Positions 1 to 5,093 of a DNA stretch of 5,189 nt are shown here, in pieces; the first letter of the stretch is position 1; every line of letters begins with the position of its first letter. The notes below the pieces were generated by a model. That model had not been told where the DNA came from. It worked only from the letters and a program-made list of their open reading frames with translations, and did no database searches. Origin of the DNA: Lentisphaerota bacterium. Its GTDB lineage: Bacteria; Verrucomicrobiota; Lentisphaeria; Oligosphaerales; Oligosphaeraceae. A program made the position numbers and the translations under genes. Location: contig JAAZIY010000228.1 in the NCBI GenBank assembly GCA_012800625.1, forward strand, positions 1 through 5,189. Direction: 5' to 3'.

Positions 1-31
1 ATGTAAGAGATCACAAAACTACGCATCTACT

Positions 32-80
32 TGCGCCGTAGGCGCATAACCATGCTTAACCCCAGGCTTTAGCCTGGGGT
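32..80. repeat. Palindromic repeat module 1 (two hairpins)
   Basis: Two perfect hairpins lie side by side. The first is TGCGCC-GTA-GGCGCA (32-46): 6-bp stem, GTA loop. The second is CCCCAGGCTTTAGCCTGGGG (60-79), with A59/T80 adding a pair. They are separated by ATAACC and ATGCTT (52-57). There is no T-run after either stem and no gene just upstream in the window, so a terminator is not the obvious reading. The dense symmetry and the second, similar module at 100-145 fit a REP-like dispersed intergenic element. The structure is directly visible; membership of a genome-wide family is inferred. Confidence 0.75.
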
Positions 81-99
81 AGAGACACCCCTCAAATGC

Positions 100-145
100 A
101 GCGCCTCGTAGAGGCGCTACTATGCTTCCCCCTTATTGTACGGGG
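100..145. repeat. Palindromic repeat module 2 (related to module 1)
   Basis: A perfect 8-bp stem AGCGCCTC / GAGGCGCT (100-118) has the same GTA loop as the hairpin at 32-46. It is followed by ATGCTT (122-127) and a weaker CCCC...GGGG stem (128-131 with 142-145). The order GTA-loop hairpin, ATGCTT, CCCC...GGGGT repeats module 1; the two ATGCTT hexamers are exactly 70 bp apart. The second stem has lost the inner pairing seen in module 1, which suggests a diverged tandem copy. Confidence 0.7.
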
Positions 146-194
146 TCTACTGTCCAAATTCCCAGCGGCGCAGCCAACGTCAGAATAAATTCAA

Positions 195-204
195 GGCAAT
201 TGCC
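195..204. other. 10-bp perfect palindrome upstream of tkt
   Basis: GGCAATTGCC is perfectly self-complementary and lies 24 bp before the tkt Shine-Dalgarno. The octamer ATTCAAGG overlaps its left edge (189-196) and recurs at 224-231 running into the Shine-Dalgarno. It could be an operator half-site, but no regulator or clear promoter can be tied to it, and a single 10-bp palindrome may be chance. Confidence 0.25.
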
Positions 205-227
205 AATACCTTTGCAAAAGTTGATTC

Positions 228-233
228 AAGGAG
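228..233 (+). promoter_or_regulatory. Shine-Dalgarno of tkt
   Basis: AAGGAG followed by six A/C-rich bases and then ATG at 240. Sequence match and spacing are close to ideal and fix the transketolase start. Confidence 0.9.
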
Positions 234-239
234 AAAAAC

Positions 240-2237
240 ATGAGTTCATGCCAAGCCAAAACGACCTTTAAAAAAGCCATAGACTGCGTGCGCCTGCTCT
301 CCGCCGACGGCGTGCAGAAGGCCAACTCCGGGCATCCCGGCATGCCTATGGGCTGTGCCGATTTCGCCTTCACGCTTTGGCATGACTTCCTGCGCTTCGA
401 CCCCAAGTGTCCGGACTGGCTGGGGCGCGACCGCTTCGTGCTCTCCGCCGGGCATGGCTCGATGCTGCTGTATTCGCTGCTGCATCTCTTTGGGCTGGGC
501 CTGGAGCTTGATGACCTCGAGCAGTTCCGTCAATGGGGCAGCCGCACACCCGGGCATCCGGAGTATGGGCACACTGCCGGCGTCGATATCACCACTGGTC
601 CCTTGGCCAGCGGCCTGGCTTCCGCCGTAGGCATGGCCATAGGCTTAAAGCAGTTTGCCGCCAGAATGGAAGACTGCAAGCTTTTCGACCAAAAAGTCTA
701 TGTCCTCAGCGGCGACGGCTGCATGATGGAAGGCACCTCACATGAGGCCTGCGCCATAGCCGGGCATCAAAAGCTGAATAACCTCATCCTTTTCTATGAC
801 GACAACAGCATCACCATCGAGGGCGGCACTGAAATCGCCATGAGCGAGGATGTAGGCGCGCGTTTTGCCGCCTATGGCTGGAATGTGCTGCGCATCAATG
901 GACAGTGCGTGCCGGAAATCCGCGCCGCCCTGACTCTGGCCCAGGCCTGTAAGGACAAGCCCAGCATCATCATCGGCAAAACCACCATAGGCTACGGCTC
1001 ACCCAAGCTGGCCGGCAGCAGTGCCTCACATGGTGCGCCCCTGGGTGCCGATGAATTGGCCGCAACCAAGAAGGCTCTGGGCTTCAACCCGGAACAGAGC
1101 TTCTTCGTGCCCGAAGAAGTGCGCCAGCTTTGCCAGCAAAAAGCCGCCGCCAAAGAGCAGGCCGCCGCCACCTGGAATGCCGCCTTTGACAAGTTCAAGT
1201 CCGAGGCCGGCGCTGAAAAAATCGCTCTGCTCGAAGCCTTGCTGCAGCGCCAGGTACCCGCCAATATTCTCGAGGAGCTGCTTGCCGCCGTGCCGGAAAA
1301 ACCCACTGCCACGCGCAACTCCGGCGGCGTCATCATGCAAAGAGCCGCCGCCCTGGTGCCAGCTCTGACTGGCGGCTCGGCCGACTTGAACCCGAGCACC
1401 AAGACCTACCTGGAAGGGCTGGGCGACTTCTCGCCGGCCAACCGTTCAGGACGCAACCTGCGTTTCGGCGTTCGCGAGCTGGGCATGGGCTTCGTCTGCA
1501 ACGGCCTGGCACTGAATGGAAACAGCCTGCCGTTTTGCTCCACCTTCATGGTCTTTGCCGACTATATGAAGCCGGCACTGCGCCTGGCAGCCCTGCAGAA
1601 GCTGCATGTTATCTACGTCTTTACGCATGACTCTATCTTCGTGGGCGAAGACGGCCCCACACATCAGCCCATCGAGCAGCTCGCCATGTTCCGAGGTATC
1701 CCCGGCCTGACCGTCATACGCCCGGCCGACTCCTACGAGGTGGCGCAGGCCTGGGCGCAGGCCTTGCAGGCCAATGGCCCGGTGGTCATCTGCCTAACCA
1801 GGCAAAATGTGCCGAACCTGCCCCCCGATGTGGTCGCCAAAATGGAGTTGGCCAAGGGAGCCTACGTGGTCTCCAGCGACGAGGACTTTGAGATGATCCT
1901 TATAGGCAGCGGCTCGGAACTGGAATGCGCCCTGGGCGGCGCCGAGATATTGCGCCGAGCCGGGCGCCGCGTGCGCGTGGTCTCCATGCCGAGCTGGGAG
2001 CTATTTGAACAGCAGAGCGAGGAGTACCAGGAATCGGTGCTGCCGTCTAGCTGCTGTCAGCGTCTTGCCATCGAGGCCGGCTCCACCCAGGGCTGGGAAC
2101 GCTACGTGGGGCGCAAGGGCCTGATGCTGGGCATCAACCATTTCGGAGCCTCCGGACCCTACGAGCGCCTGGCAATCGAGTATGGCTTCACAGCCGAGTC
2201 GGTGGCCGAACACGCTCAAGCCGTATTCAAGCAGTAA
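240..2237 (+). CDS. tkt: Transketolase
   Basis: Thiamine-diphosphate enzyme of the non-oxidative pentose phosphate pathway. It moves two-carbon ketol units between sugar phosphates in the cytoplasm (for example xylulose 5-phosphate plus ribose 5-phosphate to sedoheptulose 7-phosphate plus glyceraldehyde 3-phosphate). The 665 residues match the usual full length. The N-terminal PP domain shows GHPGMPMG (31-38), GHGS (71-74), the cofactor/metal motif GDG (158-160) continuing to YDDNS (186-190), and SHGAPLG (263-269). The Pyr domain shows TRNS (358-361), GGSADL (378-383), FGVRELGMGF (409-418, with the glutamate that activates the thiamine ring) and THDSIFVGEDGPTHQP (462-477); LTRQN (519-523) holds the phosphate-binding arginine. 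A C-terminal transketolase domain follows from about residue 540. All catalytic residues I can check are present, so it should be active. Start chosen from the strong Shine-Dalgarno at 228-233. The next gene begins 172 bp downstream across repeats, so cotranscription is uncertain. Confidence 0.97.
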   Translation: MSSCQAKTTFKKAIDCVRLLSADGVQKANSGHPGMPMGCADFAFTLWHDFLRFDPKCPDWLGRDRFVLSAGHGSMLLYSLLHLFGLGLELDDLEQFRQWGSRTPGHPEYGHTAGVDITTGPLASGLASAVGMAIGLKQFAARMEDCKLFDQKVYVLSGDGCMMEGTSHEACAIAGHQKLNNLILFYDDNSITIEGGTEIAMSEDVGARFAAYGWNVLRINGQCVPEIRAALTLAQACKDKPSIIIGKTTIGYGSPKLAGSSASHGAPLGADELAATKKALGFNPEQSFFVPEEVRQLCQQKAAAKEQAAATWNAAFDKFKSEAGAEKIALLEALLQRQVPANILEELLAAVPEKPTATRNSGGVIMQRAAALVPALTGGSADLNPSTKTYLEGLGDFSPANRSGRNLRFGVRELGMGFVCNGLALNGNSLPFCSTFMVFADYMKPALRLAALQKLHVIYVFTHDSIFVGEDGPTHQPIEQLAMFRGIPGLTVIRPADSYEVAQAWAQALQANGPVVICLTRQNVPNLPPDVVAKMELAKGAYVVSSDEDFEMILIGSGSELECALGGAEILRRAGRRVRVVSMPSWELFEQQSEEYQESVLPSSCCQRLAIEAGSTQGWERYVGRKGLMLGINHFGASGPYERLAIEYGFTAESVAEHAQAVFKQ

Positions 2238-2254
2238 TTCAACGCAGAACAGAG

Positions 2255-2278
2255 AGGGGGGGGGATATGGCCCCCCCT
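2255..2278 (+). terminator. G-run/C-run stem-loop after tkt
   Basis: A run of nine G (2256-2264), the spacer ATATGG, and a run of seven C (2271-2277) can form a seven-pair all-GC stem, with A2255/T2278 able to close one register. It starts 18 bp after the tkt stop, where a terminator would be expected. No T-tract follows (next bases GCAAAATGC), so it is not a canonical intrinsic terminator. It may instead act as a 3'-end stabilising hairpin. Confidence 0.4.
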
Positions 2279-2304
2279 GCAAAATGCTGGACTGACAGGA
2301 TTTT

Positions 2305-2344
2305 GGACACGAAGACACACTAAGATACACTAAGACACACCAAG
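2305..2344 (+). repeat. Tandem 10-bp repeat, copy 1 (NAAGACACAC)
   Basis: The lead-in GGACAC is followed by GAAGACACAC (2311-2320), TAAGATACAC (2321-2330), TAAGACACAC (2331-2340) and a partial CAAG. The period is exactly 10 bp with one internal change. The same unit, again preceded by GGACAC, occurs across the dus stop codon, and a variant array lies at 5052-5093. I recall similar AAGACACAC-type dispersed repeats in intergenic DNA of various bacteria; no function can be read from the sequence. Confidence 0.8.
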
Positions 2345-2409
2345 TCGTCTTCGTCTGAAATTAGAATTTCTGCAAATGCCTTCGTCTTGTTTCTGGGAAC
2401 CCTTGCCTC

Positions 2410-3378
2410 TTGTCAGCCCCTGCTCTACAGTATAGCCTGGCTCCGATGGCCGGCTACAGCGATCTGCCTTTCCGTCGCATGTGCCGGCGTTTCGGCCTGC
2501 ATTATGCCCATACCGCCCTGATTGATGCCGGGGCCTTGGTCTACGCCAACCCCGATGCCAGCCAGATATTATGTCGCGGCGAGGATGAGCCTTATTTAGC
2601 CGTGCAGTTGCTCGGCAGCATAGCAGAGGACATCAAAAAGGCGGCTGCCTTGCTGGCGCAAATGCATTTTGACGCCATTGACTTCAATATGGGCTGCCCG
2701 GTGCGCAAGGTGCTGCGCCGCAAAGCCGGCGCCGCCATGATGCAATACCAGGAAAATGCCCTGGAATGCCTTAAAATCATCCGCGACAGCAGCCCGCGAC
2801 CGCTCAGCGTGAAAACCCGTATACTCTCGGAAAGTGATCCGACGCCCACTGTCGAGTTCTGCCTGGCCTTGCAAAGCCTGGGCATAGACGCCATCACCAT
2901 ACACGGACGCCTGACCGAGAAAATATACTCCGGCCCGGTGGCCGCACATATTATTCGTGCCGTCTCTGAGAGCCTGCGCATCCCGGTCTGCGCCAACGGC
3001 GGCGTATTCAACGCAGAGCAGGCCTTGCAGCTCGCCAAAGACAGCAGCTGCCGCCGCATTATGATCGCGCGCGGAGCCATAGGCAACCCCTGGCTCTTTC
3101 ATGAATTGACCCAGGGACAGCCATATTTGCCCAAACATAAAGAAGTATGCCAGACCATGCTCGAACACCTGGACGGCATGCGCCAGCTCTACGGCGAAAG
3201 CAAAGGCATGATCCTGGGACGCAAAATAGTGCAAAGCTACCTGGTAGGGCGCGGTTATCGCCGCAACCTCAGAGACCTGGCAACCAAAATCTGCACCTGG
3301 CAGCAGTTTCGCGAATTCCACAGCCTGGTGCTTGACAGCCCGCCGGAAAAATATCCTGTGGACACTAAGACACATTAA
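2410..3378 (+). CDS. dusB: tRNA-dihydrouridine synthase, DusB-like
   Basis: FMN-dependent TIM-barrel enzyme that reduces specific uridines in tRNA to dihydrouridine, using NADPH. Visible motifs: APMAGYSDLPFR (11-22, flavin-binding start of the barrel), VQLLGS (65-70), DFNMGCPVRKV (91-101) with catalytic Cys96, VKTR (134-137, FMN-contacting Lys135), ITIHGR (162-167, His165), ANGGV (195-199) and IARGAIGNPWLF (219-230). The helical tRNA-binding C-terminal domain follows from about residue 240. At 322 residues it is full length for DusB/NifR3-type proteins. Small departures from the usual DusB pattern are RRKAGAA where KKGAGAA is common, and ANGGV where NGDI is common. The start is TTG with no clear Shine-Dalgarno; the frame is open only from 2365 and has no ATG/GTG before the first motif, so TTG is the best available start. 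The last residues VDTKTH and the stop are encoded inside a dispersed repeat. Confidence 0.93.
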   Translation: MSAPALQYSLAPMAGYSDLPFRRMCRRFGLHYAHTALIDAGALVYANPDASQILCRGEDEPYLAVQLLGSIAEDIKKAAALLAQMHFDAIDFNMGCPVRKVLRRKAGAAMMQYQENALECLKIIRDSSPRPLSVKTRILSESDPTPTVEFCLALQSLGIDAITIHGRLTEKIYSGPVAAHIIRAVSESLRIPVCANGGVFNAEQALQLAKDSSCRRIMIARGAIGNPWLFHELTQGQPYLPKHKEVCQTMLEHLDGMRQLYGESKGMILGRKIVQSYLVGRGYRRNLRDLATKICTWQQFREFHSLVLDSPPEKYPVDTKTH

Positions 3379-3380
3379 AG
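3360..3380 (+). repeat. Tandem 10-bp repeat, copy 2, across the dus stop
   Basis: GGACAC, then TAAGACACAT (3366-3375), then TAAAG. This is the same arrangement as copy 1 at 2305, including the GGACAC lead-in. It is in the dus reading frame and gives Asp-Thr-Lys-Thr-His; the TAA at 3376-3378 that ends dus is the start of the next repeat unit. Confidence 0.65.
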
Positions 3381-3415
3381 CCTGCTTGAAGTCAGGGCTA
3401 ATGGATCTTTAATGA

Positions 3416-3486
3416 GAAAATAATACGCGAGGAAATACGATTTTTCAAACGCAAAAACGCTTGTACATAGCCGCACACCGAAGTGA
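3416..3486 (+). pseudogene. Relic of BrnA-like antitoxin N-terminus
   Basis: This stretch aligns with the start of the small antitoxin-like ORF downstream. GAAAATAA (3416-3423) matches 4849-4856, and AATACGATTTTTC (3434-3446) is identical to 4868-4880; the segment between them matches with few differences plus one extra base near 3435. Read with that base skipped, it encodes I-R-E-E then YDFSNAKTLVHSRTPK and a stop at 3484-3486, against MRKEYDFSKAKKNPY in the downstream copy. The start codon is lost and the frame broken, so it cannot make an antitoxin. It lies just upstream of the ATPase gene. Confidence 0.6.
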
Positions 3487-3498
3487 AGTTCACTTCAC
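3481..3498. repeat. Overlapping inverted repeats upstream of the ATPase gene
   Basis: Two perfect overlapping inverted repeats: AAGTGAA-G-TTCACTT (3481-3495) and GTGAAGT-TC-ACTTCAC (3483-3498). Compact symmetry of this size near a promoter could be an operator for a dimeric regulator. It could equally be a remnant of a dispersed palindromic repeat containing GAAGTGAA-type sequence. Confidence 0.5.
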
Positions 3499-3522
3499 AA
3501 AATATATTTCGCCGTATATATT
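3494..3522 (+). promoter_or_regulatory. Possible sigma-70-type promoter for the ATPase gene
   Basis: TTCACA (3494-3499) and TATATT (3517-3522) are separated by 17 bp in an AT-rich stretch, and the -35 element overlaps the inverted repeat at 3481-3498. Transcription would start near 3529, inside the AAAGGAGG sequence. That suits translation from ATG 3554 better than from GTG 3542. The stretch also contains an AT-only inverted repeat, AATATAT (3501-3507) with ATATATT (3516-3522). The call is tentative. Confidence 0.3.
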
Positions 3523-3530
3523 AAAGGAGG
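3523..3530 (+). promoter_or_regulatory. Strong Shine-Dalgarno, AAAGGAGG
   Basis: AAAGGAGG is near-perfectly complementary to the 16S rRNA 3' end. It is 11 bases before GTG 3542, slightly long but usable, and 23 bases before ATG 3554, too far. A second, weaker GGAG (3544-3547) lies 6 bases before ATG 3554. The two signals leave the ATPase start ambiguous. Confidence 0.65.
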
Positions 3531-3541
3531 ATTTTTAATCA

Positions 3542-4783
3542 GTGGAGACGGCTATGTATATCAGGCGTAATTTACGCGCTGCCTTCGAGGAGGCCGGCGC
3601 ATTTTTTCCTGCTTTGCTGGTGACCGGCGCCCGCCAAGTGGGCAAGAGCACTTTTTTACGCAAAATCGCCGAACCCGAGCGCGGCTTTGTTTCTTTGGAC
3701 CCGCTGGACCAGCGCCTGCAGGCTCGCGAAGACCCGCGGCTTTTCCTGGCCAACAATCCTGCTCCGGTGATTATCGACGAAATACAATATGCCCCGGAAC
3801 TGCTTTCCTACATCAAACTGGCCATAGACGAGGCCCGTTTTCGTGAGCCGCAGAAAAGCCGGGGGATGTACTGGCTGACCGGCTCGCAGCAGTTTGCTGT
3901 CATGAAAGGGGTTTCCGAGTCTCTGGCCGGACGCATAGGCATCTTTAATATGCATGGTCTCTCAGCCGCTGAAATGGACGGGCGGGACTCAGGGCCTTTC
4001 CTGCCGGAGCAGGAATTCAACGCTGAACTGCCCCAGCCCAGCCCGCTTGACATGTTTCGCCGTATCTGGCTAGGCTCATTTCCTGAACTGCATGTCGCTG
4101 AACATCCGGAGAAATACTGGCAGCGCTTTTATCAGTCCTATGTGCAAACCTATCTGTCCCGTGATGTCAGAGCCTTGACACAGGTGGCCGATGAAAACCG
4201 CTTCTACAGCTTTTTGCGCGCGGTCGCGGCCAGAACCGGACAAATGTTGAATTACTCCAGCCTGGCGCGGGATTCCGACATCAGCCAGCCCACGGCCAAA
4301 AGCTGGCTCTCGATCCTGGCTGCCTCCGGCCTGGTAAGGCTGTTGTATCCGCATCTGAAAAACCGCAACCGCCAAATGATTTCAACCCCCAAGCTTTATA
4401 TGCTTGACTGCGGTTTGGCCGCATATCTCTGCGCCTGGAACAGCCCTGAGGCCTTGATGAACGGAGCCGCAGCAGGACACTTCTTTGAAACCTGGTGCTT
4501 CACAGAAATCCTGAAAAGCTACTGCAATGCCGGCATAAGCGCAGACCTGAGCTATTACCGCGACAAGGATGAGCGCGAGATAGACCTGATTATACAGCAA
4601 AACGGCATATTGTACCCGATTGAGTTCAAAAAAGCGGGAACCCCCAAAACCAAGGATGTCAAGGCCTTTGAGCGCCTCGAGATTTTTCAGCAGCCCCAGG
4701 GCATGGGAGCACTGGTAAGCCTGTGCCCGGACCTGCGCCGGCTGCAGGAAAACGTGCGCTGCATCCCAGCCTGGCAGCTATAA
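3542..4783 (+). CDS. AAA_14 / DUF4143 family ATPase
   Basis: A predicted P-loop ATPase of the widespread AAA_14 plus DUF4143 family; its biological role is unknown. The N-terminal AAA domain has Walker A GARQVGKST (29-37), Walker B VIIDEIQ (76-82) and LTGSQQF (112-118), where a sensor-type polar residue is expected. The middle contains YVQTYLSRDVRAL (200-212), typical of DUF4143, then a winged-helix-like stretch around SDISQPTAKSWLSIL (245-259). The C-terminal part resembles a restriction-endonuclease-like fold: FFETW (314-318), EREIDLI (344-350) and PIEFKK (359-364), that is, E, D and E-x-K positions. At 413 residues it appears complete. GTG 3542 is favoured by AAAGGAGG; ATG 3554 gives the N-terminus MYIRR, common in relatives, and may be the true start. 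Ile ATA use resembles that of tkt, so there is no sign of very recent transfer. It is flanked by antitoxin gene fragments, so it is probably accessory. Confidence 0.92.
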   Translation: METAMYIRRNLRAAFEEAGAFFPALLVTGARQVGKSTFLRKIAEPERGFVSLDPLDQRLQAREDPRLFLANNPAPVIIDEIQYAPELLSYIKLAIDEARFREPQKSRGMYWLTGSQQFAVMKGVSESLAGRIGIFNMHGLSAAEMDGRDSGPFLPEQEFNAELPQPSPLDMFRRIWLGSFPELHVAEHPEKYWQRFYQSYVQTYLSRDVRALTQVADENRFYSFLRAVAARTGQMLNYSSLARDSDISQPTAKSWLSILAASGLVRLLYPHLKNRNRQMISTPKLYMLDCGLAAYLCAWNSPEALMNGAAAGHFFETWCFTEILKSYCNAGISADLSYYRDKDEREIDLIIQQNGILYPIEFKKAGTPKTKDVKAFERLEIFQQPQGMGALVSLCPDLRRLQENVRCIPAWQL

Positions 4784-4824
4784 ATGACAAATTCTTATCT
4801 TTTCAGCACGAAAGGCAAGGAAAA

Positions 4825-4968
4825 ATGAAACAACGAGCTACAGCAGAAGAAAATAACATGCGCAAGGAATACGATTTTTCGAAAGCGAAAAAGAATCCCT
4901 ACGTTCGCCAGGCCAAGACCCCGCTCAGCATCCGCCATGACCAGGAAACAATACAGGCAGAAGATTAA
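4825..4968 (+). CDS. Truncated BrnA-like antitoxin (small protein)
   Basis: A 47-residue ORF starts at ATG 4825 with AAGG four bases upstream; an internal ATG at 4858 gives a 36-residue form beginning MRKEYDFSKAKKNPY. That motif, followed by the strand-like LSIRHDQETI, is what I recognise from the N-terminus of BrnA-type / ribbon-helix-helix antitoxins (usually KKQ-TIRLDEDTI followed by a long helical part). Here a stop comes right after TIQAED, so the dimerising helices are missing, and the downstream sequence does not resume the family in another frame. No BrnT-like toxin is visible. It is either a decaying antitoxin or a short peptide that kept the N-terminal segment. It lies 41 bp after the ATPase stop on the same strand and could be cotranscribed with it. 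Confidence 0.55.
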   Translation: MKQRATAEENNMRKEYDFSKAKKNPYVRQAKTPLSIRHDQETIQAED

Positions 4969-5013
4969 CGTCAAAGCAGAATATTTTATACTTGGCGGCT
5001 TCCATCCTATAAG

Positions 5014-5030
5014 CCTTGGTGTGCCTTAGG
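5014..5030 (-). repeat. 10-bp repeat family, inverted copy
   Basis: On the minus strand this reads CCTAAGGCACACCAAGG, a TAAGGCACAC unit followed by CAAGG, matching the family at 2305 and 5052 in opposite orientation. Bases 5014-5029 can pair with 5055-5070 at 14 of 16 positions, giving a hairpin with a loop of about 25 bases. Confidence 0.6.
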
Positions 5031-5051
5031 CCCGTCCAAAAAGCCATTGAA

Positions 5052-5093
5052 CCACTAAGACACACGAAGGGGGAGGACACGAAGGCACACAAG
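5052..5093 (+). repeat. 10-bp repeat family, copy 3
   Basis: CCAC, TAAGACACAC (5056-5065), GAAGGGGG, AGGACAC, GAAGGCACAC (5081-5090), AAG. The units match copies 1 and 2; the central part is interrupted by a short G-rich insertion, and GGACAC is again present (5075-5080). It has the same orientation as the copies that flank dus. Confidence 0.7.

Noticed and set aside
32..145. CRISPR array upstream of tkt
   Set aside because: There are only two diverged modules, each internally palindromic, with no uniform repeat-spacer pattern and no cas genes.
992..1402. Minus- and plus-strand open frames of 100-136 codons inside tkt
   Set aside because: They overlap the unmistakable transketolase frame, are rich in Ala/Ser/Pro as expected of out-of-frame reading, and have no family motif.
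2001..2330. Minus-strand 109-codon frame across the 3' end of tkt
   Set aside because: It begins in the 10-bp repeat, crosses the G/C hairpin and runs into tkt; an out-of-frame shadow.
2596..3375. Long minus-strand open frame (259 codons) opposite dus
   Set aside because: It lies wholly within the well-supported dus gene, has no recognisable motif, and is explained by the GC-rich codon pattern of the + strand gene.
3378..3398. Intrinsic terminator after dus (AGCCTG...CAGGGCT)
   Set aside because: The stem is short with a bulged G, and no T-run follows; too weak to annotate.
3416..4968. ATPase region as a transposon with the antitoxin repeats as its ends
   Set aside because: The flanking copies are direct, coding-derived and imperfect. 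There is no transposase, no terminal inverted repeat and no target-site duplication that I can see.
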